This document shows, one piece after another, positions 1 to 8,872 of a stretch of 64,000 bases of DNA. The notes under the pieces were generated by a model, which was not told the origin of the DNA, did not search any database, and saw only the letters and a program-made list of their open reading frames with translations. The translations under genes were made by a program, and so were the position numbers. Position 1 is the stretch's first letter; every line of letters starts with the position of its first letter. The stretch spans positions 186,001 to 250,000 of the forward strand of contig NZ_QUEE01000008.1 in assembly GCF_003477885.1 (NCBI RefSeq), given 5' to 3'. This DNA comes from Lachnotalea sp. AF33-28 (GTDB lineage: Bacteria; Bacillota; Clostridia; Lachnospirales; Lachnospiraceae).

Positions 1-1
1 C

Positions 2-733
2 CTGACTTCGGCCGCATGTATGGGGCAGGGTGTGGGCACGGTTATGGTTCACATCGTCTGCGAGGCCACCGGTCTGCCTGCCGAACTCATGCTTCATGAG
101 CGGGCCAATACCGCCAAAACGCCGGACGCGGGGACCAGCACCGCATCCAGGCAGACTCTGTTTACGGGCGAAGCGGCGAGACTTGCCGCCGTTAAGCTGA
201 AAAAAGCGATTGACGAGGCGGGAAACCTTAAGGCGCTGGAAGGCCGGCGCTTCTGCGGAGAGTATTATGGCAAAACCGATCCGATGGGAAGCCCCAAGCA
301 AAACCCCGTGAGTCATGTGGCCTACGGCTATGCCACCCAAGTGGTGGTGCTCAACGAGGATGGGAGCCTGAAAGAAGTGGTGGCCGCTCATGATGCCGGT
401 ACCGTGATCAATCCGAAGGCTGCAGAAGGCCAGATTGAAGGCGGTGTGGTGATGGGGCTTGGATATGGCCTGACGGAGGATTTTCCTATGGCGGGCGGAT
501 ATCCTACATTAAAATATGGAAAACTGGGCCTGATGCGCGCCACGGACGTGCCCGAGATCAAGGTGATCTTTGTAAATTCCGGCAATGTGGCTGCGGAAGC
601 GTACGGAGCAAAGGGAATCGGGGAAATCTGTTCCGTGCCGACAGCTCCTGCCTGTGCGGATGCATATTACAGGCTGGATGGGAGGATGCGCACCGTCCTG
701 CCCCTTCCGGACACCTTTTACCGGAAGTCTTAA
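2..733 (+). CDS. Molybdenum hydroxylase (xanthine dehydrogenase family) large subunit, C-terminal fragment
   Basis: The reading frame is open from the left edge, so only the last 243 residues of a much longer protein (family usual about 700-850) are present. It is the molybdopterin-binding part of a xanthine dehydrogenase/aldehyde oxidase-type enzyme, which hydroxylates purines or related heterocycles in the cytoplasm. Seen: an N-terminal CMGQGVGTV segment matching the Gln-containing cofactor loop, a DAGTVINPKAAEGQIEGG block, and near the end GAKGIGEIC, which holds the catalytic glutamate (GxGE). The following XdhC, molybdopterin-handling and ModABC genes mark a dedicated cofactor cluster of the kind known for selenium-dependent molybdenum hydroxylases. 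Whether this enzyme uses selenium, and its exact substrate, cannot be told from the fragment. The family call is firm. Confidence 0.88.
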   Translation: MTSAACMGQGVGTVMVHIVCEATGLPAELMLHERANTAKTPDAGTSTASRQTLFTGEAARLAAVKLKKAIDEAGNLKALEGRRFCGEYYGKTDPMGSPKQNPVSHVAYGYATQVVVLNEDGSLKEVVAAHDAGTVINPKAAEGQIEGGVVMGLGYGLTEDFPMAGGYPTLKYGKLGLMRATDVPEIKVIFVNSGNVAAEAYGAKGIGEICSVPTAPACADAYYRLDGRMRTVLPLPDTFYRKS

Positions 734-754
734 CGGGAAATGGAGGAATGAAAG

Positions 755-2125
755 GTGAAGCGGCTTCTTAAAAACGGAACTTTAGTATCAGGAAAAGACT
801 ACACAAAGGCCGATCTGCTGATAGAGGACGGGCGGATCGCCGCCGTAGGGACCGGCCTGTCATGCGAAGGCGCGCTGTGCACGGATGTGGAGGGAAAGCT
901 GGTTTTTCCCGGATTCATAGATGCCCATACGCATTTCGATCTGGAGGTCTCAGATACGGTGACCGCCGATGATTTCACCAGCGGAACAGAGGCGGCCATC
1001 GCGGGCGGAACCACTGCTGTCATTGATTTTGCGACCCAGAACAGAGGGGAATCGCTGCATCAGGCGCTTGAAAACTGGCACCGAAAGGCTGACGGTAAAG
1101 CTTCCTGCGATTACGGTTTCCATATGGCCATATCGGACTGGAATGAACGGACCGCAAAGGAGATGGAAGAGCTGTTTCAGACCGGTGTGACCTCATTTAA
1201 ACTCTACATGACCTATGACAATATGGCCGTAAATGACGGCGAACTGTATGAAGTGCTCAAAGAGGCCGGTCGTCTGGGTGCGCTGGTGGGCGTGCACTGT
1301 GAGAACGGGCTGCTGATTAAGGAGCTTGTGAAGGAGCAGAAGGCAGCCGGCCGTCTGGGCCCCATGGCCCATCCTCTCTCCCGGCCCGCCTCCGTAGAAG
1401 AAGAGGCCATACAGCGCCTTGCGGTGACTGCGGGGCTGGCCGGCGCACCGGTCATGGTGGTGCATTTAAGCACAAAGTCCGGATATGAACAGATTGCGGC
1501 GGCCAGAAAACGGGGGCAGACCGTATATGTGGAGACCTGTCCCCAGTACCTGTTGATGGATGACAGCCTTTATTCACAGCAGGGCTTTGAAGGAGCGAAA
1601 TATGTAATCTCTCCTCCGCTTCGCAAAAGGGAGGATCAGGAATGTCTTTGGAAGGCGCTGCAAAACAATGAGATCCAGACCGTGTGCACGGATCACTGCA
1701 GCTTCACGCTGGCTCAGAAGGCTGCGGGAAGGGCGGATTTTACCAGGATTCCTAACGGCATGCCCGGAGTGGAAGACCGGGCTGCTCTGCTCTACACATA
1801 TGGAGTGATGAAAAAGCGCATCTCACTTCCGCAAATGTGCCGTCTGCTCTCAGAGAACCAGGCCAGGCTCTATGGAATGTATCCCCGCAAGGGCTGCATA
1901 CAGCCGGGCAGCGATGCGGATCTCGTGGTCTGGGACCCGGAATACCGCGGGACAATTTCGGTGAAACAGCAGCATTACCGCACCGACTACGCGCCTTTTG
2001 AGGGGACAGAGGTTGCCGGCCGGCCCTTCCAGGTCTATCTAAGAGGAGAACTTGCTGCACAAAACGGACAGGTTTTAAGAAAGCTTCTGGGAGAATATGT
2101 GAAGCGTGGGCCGGGGCGGCTGTGA
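755..2125 (+). CDS. Dihydropyrimidinase / D-hydantoinase-type cyclic amidohydrolase
   Basis: A 456-residue enzyme of the metal-dependent amidohydrolase superfamily that opens cyclic ureides (dihydropyrimidines, hydantoins or allantoin-like rings) in the cytoplasm. Metal ligands are visible: DAHTHFDL near residue 57, the FKLYMTY segment whose lysine is normally carboxylated, VGVHCENG, VVHLST and a late TDHCSF. Length matches the family. The start is GTG at 755, with GGAGG about 8 bases upstream; an ATG at 748 is in another frame. It lies 21 bp behind the hydroxylase gene in the same operon, so the two may act in sequence on a purine- or pyrimidine-derived substrate, as hydantoinases in selenium-hydroxylase clusters are thought to do. 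The exact substrate is inferred only. Confidence 0.9.
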   Translation: MKRLLKNGTLVSGKDYTKADLLIEDGRIAAVGTGLSCEGALCTDVEGKLVFPGFIDAHTHFDLEVSDTVTADDFTSGTEAAIAGGTTAVIDFATQNRGESLHQALENWHRKADGKASCDYGFHMAISDWNERTAKEMEELFQTGVTSFKLYMTYDNMAVNDGELYEVLKEAGRLGALVGVHCENGLLIKELVKEQKAAGRLGPMAHPLSRPASVEEEAIQRLAVTAGLAGAPVMVVHLSTKSGYEQIAAARKRGQTVYVETCPQYLLMDDSLYSQQGFEGAKYVISPPLRKREDQECLWKALQNNEIQTVCTDHCSFTLAQKAAGRADFTRIPNGMPGVEDRAALLYTYGVMKKRISLPQMCRLLSENQARLYGMYPRKGCIQPGSDADLVVWDPEYRGTISVKQQHYRTDYAPFEGTEVAGRPFQVYLRGELAAQNGQVLRKLLGEYVKRGPGRL

Positions 2126-2159
2126 TATTAAACGGAGAGCTTTTAAAAGGAGTGCGGCG

Positions 2160-2531
2160 ATGGAAGAGAAAAGCGGGATCAGACCCTATATACGGGTGAG
2201 GCTTGCAGGACAGGAACCTTTTTTCGGAAAAGGGACTGTTCAGATCCTCCACGGCATTGAAGAGACCGGCTCTGTGCGTATGGCATGCCAGCAGATGGGC
2301 ATGTCATACAGCAAGGGCTGGAAGATCTTAAAGAGGATGGAGCAGGAACTGGGCTTTGCGGTTGTTCTAAGAAAACAGGGCGGACCGGGCGGAGGAAGCA
2401 CACAGGTCACAGAGCAGGGGAAGGATCTGCTGGCCCGTTTTGAGGCTTATGAACGGGAGGTACAGGAAAGCGCTGCCGGAGCCTTTGAGAAATATTTCTC
2501 TTTTAACAGTGAGAACCGTGAAAAGGGTTGA
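2160..2531 (+). CDS. ModE-type N-terminal winged-helix protein (molybdate-linked regulator)
   Basis: A 123-residue protein made of just the DNA-binding part of ModE: GTVQILHGIEETGSVRMACQ and MSYSKGWKILKRMEQELGF form the LysR-like winged helix, followed by the GGGSTQVTEQGKDLL wing. The C-terminal molybdate-binding (Mop/TOBE) domains of full ModE are absent, so any molybdate sensing must be done elsewhere or not at all. The start is ATG 2160 with AAAAGGAG upstream; the frame is open further left but overlaps the previous gene and lacks a ribosome site. Lying inside the molybdenum operon, it probably regulates molybdenum transport or cofactor genes. Such single-domain ModE proteins are common in Firmicutes. 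Confidence 0.85.
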   Translation: MEEKSGIRPYIRVRLAGQEPFFGKGTVQILHGIEETGSVRMACQQMGMSYSKGWKILKRMEQELGFAVVLRKQGGPGGGSTQVTEQGKDLLARFEAYEREVQESAAGAFEKYFSFNSENREKG

Positions 2532-2625
2532 TTTTACTCATCGAGTTGTTTGCGAAAATAATTCGATGCTATCATGCGGGTCAGACTGATGAAATAGCGG
2601 GATGCTACCCGAAAAGGAGAACAAA

Positions 2626-3711
2626 ATGAAGGAACTGTTATGTGCCCTGCTTGAACATCAAAGACAGGGACTAAGCACTGTGATGGTCAGTGTGACCGCA
2701 TCATCCGGATCGGTGCCCAGAGGGGCGGGGGCGCGCATGCTGGTGGGAAGCGGCGGCAGGATCTGCGGCACCATCGGCGGAGGCGCGGTGGAATATGAGG
2801 CGGAAAAATTTGCGGTCAACTGCCTTGAGCAGAAATGTTCCGGGATCAGACCTTTCTGTCTGGCTCCGAACAAAACGGCGGATATAGGCATGGTATGCGG
2901 CGGGGATGTAAATGTCTGCTTTCAGTTCATAGATCCTGAAGACCGCGAGGCGAAAGAGGCCGCTTTATCGGCTCTTGACTGTCTAAATGCGAATTGCCGC
3001 TGCTGGATGATTACCGTCCGCAATAGCTTAAAAGGCATAAGATGGCTGACGATTTGTGAGGAGCAGAAGCTTAAGGAACTGCTGGCAGAACTGCTGCCGG
3101 ATATCGGCGAATGCGAACGGGCGCGCTGTCTGGACCGCCGTTTTCTGGGATTTACCGGGGAGGATCAGAGCGTATATGTGGAACGTCTGTGCGACGGCAG
3201 CAGGGTCTATATATTCGGCGCGGGGCATGTGGCCCGGGAACTGGTGCCGCTTCTTACGCATCTTGGATTTGCCTGTGTGGTGACGGATGACAGGGAGAGC
3301 TTTGCGGATCCGGCTTATTTTCCGGCAGAGGCGCAGGTATTAAAGGTGGATTTTGAAAAGCTTTCGGATACGGTGCAGGTGATGGACGGCGATTATGCGG
3401 TGATCATGACCAGGGGGCATCAGTACGATACGAGGGTCCAGGCGCATTTGCTAAGGACGAACGCCGCCTATATCGGTGTCATGGGCAGCAGGAAAAAGAA
3501 GGCGGCCGTCCGGGAGGCACTTAAAAAAGAGGGGTTTACGGACGCCGATCTGGACAGGATCAAAACACCGGTGGGACTTGCGATCCGTGCGGAAACACCG
3601 GAGGAAATAGCGGTGAGCATCGCTGCGGAACTGATTATGGTGCGCAGGGACAACGCGGATAGTCTGGTTCAAAAGCCTTTGGCGGGTGAGAGTGGAGGAG
3701 ATCAACGATGA
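2626..3711 (+). CDS. xdhC: XdhC/CoxI family molybdenum cofactor insertion protein
   Basis: A 361-residue XdhC-type chaperone. In this family the protein binds finished molybdenum cofactor, helps add its terminal sulfur or selenium ligand and hands it to the hydroxylase. Seen: an N-terminal XdhC_CoxI domain (SSGSVPRGAGARMLV, CGTIGGGAVEYEAE) and a C-terminal Rossmann-like domain starting at VYIFGAGHVARELVPL and including MTRGHQYD and YIGVMGSRKKK. ATG 2626 is preferred over an upstream in-frame ATG at 2602 because AAAAGGAG lies just before it. Its stop overlaps the next start (ATGA), implying coupled translation. Position two genes behind the hydroxylase fits a dedicated maturation role. YqeB-like relatives share the N-terminal fold; the full-length match is to XdhC. 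Confidence 0.9.
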   Translation: MKELLCALLEHQRQGLSTVMVSVTASSGSVPRGAGARMLVGSGGRICGTIGGGAVEYEAEKFAVNCLEQKCSGIRPFCLAPNKTADIGMVCGGDVNVCFQFIDPEDREAKEAALSALDCLNANCRCWMITVRNSLKGIRWLTICEEQKLKELLAELLPDIGECERARCLDRRFLGFTGEDQSVYVERLCDGSRVYIFGAGHVARELVPLLTHLGFACVVTDDRESFADPAYFPAEAQVLKVDFEKLSDTVQVMDGDYAVIMTRGHQYDTRVQAHLLRTNAAYIGVMGSRKKKAAVREALKKEGFTDADLDRIKTPVGLAIRAETPEEIAVSIAAELIMVRRDNADSLVQKPLAGESGGDQR

Positions 3712-4745
3712 AATTAATCAGAACAGAGGATGCTGTGGGGCAGGTATTATGCCATGATATGACGCAGATCATACGAGGGGTGACAAAGGATGCGGTATTC
3801 CGTAAAGGGCATATTGTTCGTCCGGAGGACATTCCCGTGCTTCTTAGCATCGGCAAGGATCATATCTATGTATGGGAAAAGCAGGAGGGGATGCTCCACG
3901 AAGATGAAGCCGCGGAAATCCTATGCCGCATGTGCATCGGAGACAGGGAGAACGCATGCTTTGTAAGAAGCGGCGTGAAAGAGGGGAAGATCGAGATCCT
4001 CGCAGGGGAGGACGGCCTTTTAAAGGTAAACCGGAAGCTTCTTTATCAGATTAATTCTCTGGGACAGATGATGATCGCGGTGCGCCATGGCAATTTGCCG
4101 GTGAAAAAGGGGGATAAGCTGGCCGGAACCAGGATTATTCCGCTGGTCATTGAGGAGGAGAAGATGCTCCGTGCAGAAAGCCTGTGCGGCGGAGAACCCA
4201 TATTGCAGCTGATGCCCTTTAAGAATAAGCGGGTGGGAATTCTTACGACAGGCAATGAGGTGTTTTACGGCAGAATCGAAGATACTTTTACGCCGGTCAT
4301 AGAGGAGAAACTGTCGGAATATCCGGCCAGGGTCATCGCACATGAAATCCTTGGAGACGACCATGAGAGGATAACGGCCGCCATACTGCATATGATCCGG
4401 GAGGAAGGCGCCGACCTGGTGATCTGTACGGGCGGGATGAGCGTGGATCCGGACGATCGGACGCCACTGGCCATTAAGAATACAGGGGCTCAAATCGTTT
4501 CCTACGGAGCGCCGGTTCTGCCGGGCGCCATGTTCCTGCTGGCGTATTATGAAGGCGGCATTCCGGTACTGGGCCTTCCGGGCTGCGTGATGTATGCAAA
4601 GAGGACAATATTTGATCTGGTTCTGCCCAGAATTATGGCGGACGATCCTGTGACAGCAATGGAACTGGCGGCTTTGGGAGAAGGCGGGCTTTGCCTGTCC
4701 TGCCCGGTATGTACCTGGCCGAACTGCGGATTCGGCAAAGCATAG
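3708..4745 (+). CDS. Molybdopterin-binding protein of the MoeA/MogA-fold group, hydroxylase-cluster type
   Basis: A 345-residue cytoplasmic protein with a MoCF/MogA-like molybdopterin-binding domain in its second half: VGILTTGNEVFYGRI, ILGDDHERI, DLVICTGGMSVDPDDRTP and VLGLPGCVMY are typical ligand-loop and phosphate-loop segments. The first half resembles the MoeA-linked part of such proteins. The extreme C-terminus is Cys-rich (CLSCPVCTWPNCGFGK), a feature of this hydroxylase-associated subgroup and unlike standard MoeA; it could bind metal. Translation is coupled to xdhC by a 4-bp overlap and moaC follows after 9 bp. Likely role: handling or molybdate loading of molybdopterin. It may replace MoeA for this pathway, which is inference. 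Confidence 0.85.
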   Translation: MKLIRTEDAVGQVLCHDMTQIIRGVTKDAVFRKGHIVRPEDIPVLLSIGKDHIYVWEKQEGMLHEDEAAEILCRMCIGDRENACFVRSGVKEGKIEILAGEDGLLKVNRKLLYQINSLGQMMIAVRHGNLPVKKGDKLAGTRIIPLVIEEEKMLRAESLCGGEPILQLMPFKNKRVGILTTGNEVFYGRIEDTFTPVIEEKLSEYPARVIAHEILGDDHERITAAILHMIREEGADLVICTGGMSVDPDDRTPLAIKNTGAQIVSYGAPVLPGAMFLLAYYEGGIPVLGLPGCVMYAKRTIFDLVLPRIMADDPVTAMELAALGEGGLCLSCPVCTWPNCGFGKA

Positions 4746-4754
4746 GGAGGAATT

Positions 4755-5267
4755 ATGGAATTCACACATATGGACCGAAACGGAAATGCGGTGATAGTGG
4801 ATGTGGGCGGCAAAGAGATTACCGAACGGGAAGCTGTGGCCAGCGGGCGGATACGGATGAGCCGGGAATGTTATGAAGCGGTGAAAAACCGTACGGCGAA
4901 GAAAGGCGACGTCCTGACGGTCGCGCAGGTGGCGGGCATCATGGGGACGAAAAAGACGCCGGAACTGATTCCGCTGTGCCATGTCCTGAATCTGACGAAA
5001 GCCGGGGTGGAGTGGGTGATGCACCCGGACAGCCTGGAGATTGAGGCGGTCTGCACCGTTCGCACCGCAGGCCGTACCGGGGTGGAGATGGAGGCTCTGA
5101 CCGGCGTATCCGTCGCGCTGCTCACCGTATATGACATGTGCAAAGCGATCGATAAGGGCATGGAGATTGCAGGGATCTGCCTTGAGAAAAAGTCCGGAGG
5201 CAAGAGCGGCGCCTACCTTCGCTGCGGTGAAAAAGGGGCTGACGGACAGGAAGAAAGCGGGGTGTGA
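4755..5267 (+). CDS. moaC: Cyclic pyranopterin monophosphate synthase MoaC
   Basis: A 170-residue MoaC, which with MoaA converts GTP into cyclic pyranopterin monophosphate, the first step of molybdopterin synthesis. Seen: start FTHMDRNGNAVIVDVG, VAGIMGTKKTPELIPLCH (the conserved His-containing loop), GVEMEALTGVSVALLTVYDM and CKAIDKGMEI. Length is slightly above the usual 160 because of a short Gly/Lys-rich tail. GGGAGG precedes the ATG. No moaA is present within the window, so the partner is presumably elsewhere. The end overlaps the next gene by 4 bp. Confidence 0.95.
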   Translation: MEFTHMDRNGNAVIVDVGGKEITEREAVASGRIRMSRECYEAVKNRTAKKGDVLTVAQVAGIMGTKKTPELIPLCHVLNLTKAGVEWVMHPDSLEIEAVCTVRTAGRTGVEMEALTGVSVALLTVYDMCKAIDKGMEIAGICLEKKSGGKSGAYLRCGEKGADGQEESGV

Positions 5268-6223
5268 GAATGGAAACAGAAGTGAAAGCTGTGTGTGTCA
5301 GTGAAAAGCGGGGCACCGTAAAGCGGCCTGTGGATTCTGCTGTGTTCCTGCAGGATTACGGCATTGAGGGCGATGCACACGCGGGAAACTGGCACCGTCA
5401 GGTCAGTCTGCTGTCCTGGGAGAAGATACAGCAGTTTAAGGAAAGCGGAGCGGACGTTGCATATGGGGATTTCGGGGAAAATCTTGTAGTGTCCGGCTTT
5501 GACTTTCGAAGCCTTCCGGTGGGAACCAGGTTTATATGCGGAGACGTGGTCCTGGAGATGACGCAGATCGGCAAGGAATGCCATGCGCACTGCCAGATTT
5601 ATCACCGCATGGGAGACTGCATCATGCCCCGGGAGGGCGTATTTGCAAGGGTAGTATCCGCCGGCGTGATCCGCCCGGGCATGGAATTTAGGATGACGGA
5701 CCCTGAAGAAAACCGTCCCCTGCGCGCCGCCGTCATCACCTTGAGCGATAAAGGGGCTTTGGGGGAACGGACGGATGAGAGCGGCCCTGCCGTATCGAAA
5801 CGGCTGACCGGGGCAGGGTATCGGGTGGAAGAGGAGCTTTTGCTTGCCGATGAACAGAAGCGCATAGAGACGGAGTTAATCCGCCTGTCGGACGGCAGAC
5901 AGCTGGATCTGATTTTAACCACCGGAGGCACCGGCTTTTCAAAACGCGATGTTACGCCGGAGGCGACTTTGGCTGTGGCGGAGAGAAATGCCCCGGGAAT
6001 CTCGGAGGCGATACGCTCCTATTCCATGCAGCTGACAAAGAGAGCTATGTTAAGCCGCGGAGTATCCGTGATCAGGGGAAGCACGCTGATCGTCAATCTG
6101 CCGGGCAGTCCGAAAGCTGTGAACGAGAGCCTGGACTGCATATTGGATACCCTGGAACACGGCATCCGCGTATTAAAGGGAACGGCGGCCGAATGCGCCG
6201 CACAAATCAGGCCGGTCCAATGA
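5264..6223 (+). CDS. MOSC domain-MogA fusion protein (molybdopterin adenylyltransferase)
   Basis: A 319-residue two-domain protein. Residues about 1-145 form a MOSC domain (DYGIEGDAHAGNWHRQVSLL, FGENLVVSGFD, IGKECHAHCQIY with Cys that could bind sulfur). Residues about 150-315 form a MogA/MoaB domain (RAAVITLSDKGALGERTDES, LILTTGGTGFSKRDVTPEA, INLPGS-type loop), which adenylylates molybdopterin before metal insertion. Fusion of a sulfur-handling MOSC unit to MogA suggests one protein prepares both the dithiolene and the sulfido ligand; this coupling is inference. The first start is GTG 5264, overlapping the moaC stop; ATG 5270 two codons later is equally possible. Similar fusions are known in Clostridia. 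Confidence 0.9.
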   Translation: MRMETEVKAVCVSEKRGTVKRPVDSAVFLQDYGIEGDAHAGNWHRQVSLLSWEKIQQFKESGADVAYGDFGENLVVSGFDFRSLPVGTRFICGDVVLEMTQIGKECHAHCQIYHRMGDCIMPREGVFARVVSAGVIRPGMEFRMTDPEENRPLRAAVITLSDKGALGERTDESGPAVSKRLTGAGYRVEEELLLADEQKRIETELIRLSDGRQLDLILTTGGTGFSKRDVTPEATLAVAERNAPGISEAIRSYSMQLTKRAMLSRGVSVIRGSTLIVNLPGSPKAVNESLDCILDTLEHGIRVLKGTAAECAAQIRPVQ

Positions 6224-6249
6224 AAGCCTATAGCATGTGAGGAAAAGGT

Positions 6250-7059
6250 ATGAAAATGAAGAAAAACAGAAAAGTGACCGTTGCTGCAGCGCTGATTTTG
6301 ATCTGTATAGTTATCCTCGTATCCTGCCAGAAAAAAGAAGCCGGAAAGCAGGATGTCACCATACTGGCAGCGGCTGCCGCCAGCTTGCAGTATTCGTTTG
6401 AGGATGAACTGATTCCAATGTTTGAAGAACAGTATCCCTGGATCACGGTGGAAGGCACCTATGACAGCTCCGGCAAGCTGCAGACCCAGATTGAAGAGGG
6501 GCTGAAAGCGGATCTGTTTATGTCTGCGGCGGAAAAACAGATGAATGCGCTGGTGGAGGAAGGATATATCGAAGGGGCGGATGTGGTGCCGCTGCTGGAG
6601 AATAAGATCGTGCTGATCACAGGCGCAGATTCAAAATTGGAACTTAAGTCATTTGAGGATATCGTGAAGGCGGATACGCTCTCCCTTGGAGATCCTGAGA
6701 GTGTACCTGCGGGACAGTATGCGAAAGAGGCTCTGACCAGCCTCGGTCTGTGGGAGCAGGCTCTTAAAAAGGCGAGTCTTGGCACCAATGTGACTGAAGT
6801 GCTGAACTGGGTGGCGGAAGGCAGCGCCGATGCCGGCATTGTTTACGCGACGGATGCGGCGACGACTGGCTCGGTAAAAGTCATTGCAGAGGCGCCGGAA
6901 GGAAGCCTGGAAAAAAAGGTGATCTATCCGCTAAGCGTGCTGAAGGCGACAGAACACCGGGAGGCTGCCGATCTGTTCAAAGAGTTCCTGCAGACACCAA
7001 AAGCCGCTGCGGTGTTTGAAAAATACGGCTTTTCACCTGTATATAATGCTGCGCAATAA
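6250..7059 (+). CDS. modA: Molybdate ABC transporter substrate-binding lipoprotein ModA
   Basis: A 269-residue secreted binding protein. After a charged N-terminus and hydrophobic stretch comes the lipobox LVSC, so it is anchored to the outer face of the membrane. The mature part opens with VTILAAAAASLQYSFEDEL and continues with GSSG-type ligand motifs (TYDSSGKLQTQIEEG), GDPESVPAGQYAKEAL and NWVAEGSADAGIVYATDA, all typical of ModA, which binds molybdate or tungstate. modB and modC follow directly in the same operon. Preference between molybdate and tungstate cannot be read from sequence. Confidence 0.95.
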   Translation: MKMKKNRKVTVAAALILICIVILVSCQKKEAGKQDVTILAAAAASLQYSFEDELIPMFEEQYPWITVEGTYDSSGKLQTQIEEGLKADLFMSAAEKQMNALVEEGYIEGADVVPLLENKIVLITGADSKLELKSFEDIVKADTLSLGDPESVPAGQYAKEALTSLGLWEQALKKASLGTNVTEVLNWVAEGSADAGIVYATDAATTGSVKVIAEAPEGSLEKKVIYPLSVLKATEHREAADLFKEFLQTPKAAAVFEKYGFSPVYNAAQ

Positions 7060-7090
7060 GTAAAAGAACGAAAGTGTAAAGGAGCGGAGG

Positions 7091-7774
7091 ATGGACTGGT
7101 CACCAATCTGGGTATCCATGAAGACGGCATTTGCCGCCATATGTATCACATTCTTTCTGGGAGTATTCGCCGCATGGGCTGTGGTGAGGATGAAGAATGG
7201 CCGCTCCCGCGCCATATGGGACGGGATTCTCACTATGCCCCTGGTGCTGCCGCCGACTGTAGCGGGCTTTTTTCTGCTCTATCTGCTGGGGGTTAAACGC
7301 CCTGTCGGCCGCTTTTTTATTGAGCAGTTCGGGGTAAAGATCGCCTTTTCCTGGGGGGCGGCCGTAATTGCCGCGGTGGTGATTTCCTTTCCTTTAATGT
7401 ACCGTTCTGCCAGGGGCGCTTTCGAGCAGGTGGAACCCAATCTGATATTTGTGGCCAGGACGTTAGGTATGTCGGAGTGGACGATTTTCTGGAAGGTGCT
7501 CCTGCCCAACGCCCTGCCCGGCGTGGTCAGCGGCGGAGTGCTGGCTTTTGCCAGGGGCATGGGAGAATTCGGAGCTACCGCTATGGTGGCCGGCAATATC
7601 GCGGGAAAAACGAGAACACTGCCTTTGGCGGTCTATTCCGCCGTGGCAGCGGGAGATATGGACAGCGCGCACCGGTATGTGCTGGTCATCGTTGTGATCT
7701 CCTTTGCGGTGGTGGTGTTTATGAATGCCGTGTCCGGGCGGAAGAAAACGAAAGGAAAAGGGTGCGGTAAATAA
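7091..7774 (+). CDS. modB: Molybdate ABC transporter permease ModB
   Basis: A 227-residue inner-membrane permease with about five membrane helices. It carries the ATPase-docking loop characteristic of the family (ARTLGMSEWTIFWKVLLPNA followed by LPGVVSGGVLAFARGMGEFG). It starts with MDWSPIWVSMKTAFAAI after a GGAGCGGAGG ribosome site. It lies between modA and modC with only 2 bp before modC, so the importer components are made together. Function: molybdate channel of ModABC. Confidence 0.95.
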   Translation: MDWSPIWVSMKTAFAAICITFFLGVFAAWAVVRMKNGRSRAIWDGILTMPLVLPPTVAGFFLLYLLGVKRPVGRFFIEQFGVKIAFSWGAAVIAAVVISFPLMYRSARGAFEQVEPNLIFVARTLGMSEWTIFWKVLLPNALPGVVSGGVLAFARGMGEFGATAMVAGNIAGKTRTLPLAVYSAVAAGDMDSAHRYVLVIVVISFAVVVFMNAVSGRKKTKGKGCGK

Positions 7775-7776
7775 TC

Positions 7777-8865
7777 ATGCTGGAAGTGGAACTCACAAAA
7801 AAGCTGAAAGAATTTACAATGGAGATCTCTTTTCAGGATGGGCTGGAAGGAAGGGACGGGTGTCTCGGCGTTTTGGGCGCGTCAGGATGCGGCAAGAGCA
7901 TGATGCTCAAGATGATTGCGGGCATTGAGATGCCGGATGCAGGCCGCATCGTGCTGGGTGGGAGAATCCTGTTTGATTCGGAAAAGAAAATCTGCTTAAA
8001 GCCTCAGAAACGGAAAGTCGGATATCTGTTTCAGAACTATGCGCTGTTTCCCAACATGACCGTGGCAGAAAATGTGGCGGCCGGCCTGACCGGCCCGAAG
8101 GCGTTTCGGGAAGAAAGGGTGGGAGAGATGCTCGAACGGTTTCATCTTAACGAGCTGGCGGCCCGCTATCCTGACGCGCTTTCCGGCGGACAGCAGCAGC
8201 GGGCAGCCCTCGCAAGAATCCTGGCTTACGAACCGGATGCGATCCTGCTGGATGAACCCTTTTCCGCACTGGACGGATATTTGAAGGAGGAACTGCAGCT
8301 GGAGCTGTTGGAGCTTTTGTCCGGTTACCGGGGCCCTGTGGTCCTCGTCACACATGACCGTGACGAAGTGTACCGTCTGACCAAAAATCTGATGATACTC
8401 GACAGGGGCAGGCTGGTGGAAAAAGGGGGGACCGGACAGCTGTTTCAGAACCCCGCACACTATCTTTCCGCCAGACTCACCGGCTGCAAGAATCTGTCCA
8501 GAGCCGGCAAACTGTCCCGCTATCGTCTTGCCGCTTTGGACTGGGGCATCGAACTTGTGACATGCGAACCGGTGCCGGACGATCTAAGCTTTGTGGGAGT
8601 GCGCGCCCATGATTTTCTGCCGGCCTCCGGGCCGGATCAGAATAAGGGCGCTGCGGAGAATGTGATGCCGGTGAGGGTGCTAACACTCACCGAATCCCCC
8701 TTTGAATGGGTGGTGGTGTTTAAAAATGCCGGTTCGGGCGAGGGGGAGAAAAAGCCTTTGTGGTGGAAATTTGAGAAGGATATACGGCATCATGACCTGG
8801 CTGGGCAGATGCCGCAATATCTGCGCATACCTCCGGAATGCCTGCTCCTCCTGCGGGGCCAATAG
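7777..8865 (+). CDS. modC: Molybdate ABC transporter ATPase ModC
   Basis: A 362-residue ATPase that powers ModABC. Seen: Walker A GASGCGKSMMLKM near residue 31, Q-loop LFQNYALFPNMTV, signature LSGGQQQRAALARIL, Walker B AILLDEPFSALD and switch VTHDRDEVYRL. The last 120 residues form a TOBE-like region (LSFVGVRAHDFLPASG), which in ModC relatives can bind oxyanion and adjust activity. Last gene of the molybdenum operon; its stop is 7 bp before the large inverted repeat that probably also ends transcription. Confidence 0.95.
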   Translation: MLEVELTKKLKEFTMEISFQDGLEGRDGCLGVLGASGCGKSMMLKMIAGIEMPDAGRIVLGGRILFDSEKKICLKPQKRKVGYLFQNYALFPNMTVAENVAAGLTGPKAFREERVGEMLERFHLNELAARYPDALSGGQQQRAALARILAYEPDAILLDEPFSALDGYLKEELQLELLELLSGYRGPVVLVTHDRDEVYRLTKNLMILDRGRLVEKGGTGQLFQNPAHYLSARLTGCKNLSRAGKLSRYRLAALDWGIELVTCEPVPDDLSFVGVRAHDFLPASGPDQNKGAAENVMPVRVLTLTESPFEWVVVFKNAGSGEGEKKPLWWKFEKDIRHHDLAGQMPQYLRIPPECLLLLRGQ

Positions 8866-8872
8866 AAGGAGG

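Noticed and set aside
4020..5024. A long minus-strand frame (334 codons) antisense to the molybdopterin-binding and moaC genes
   Set aside because: It is the mirror of well-supported genes with clear motifs on the + strand and is His/Arg-rich as expected for such shadows.
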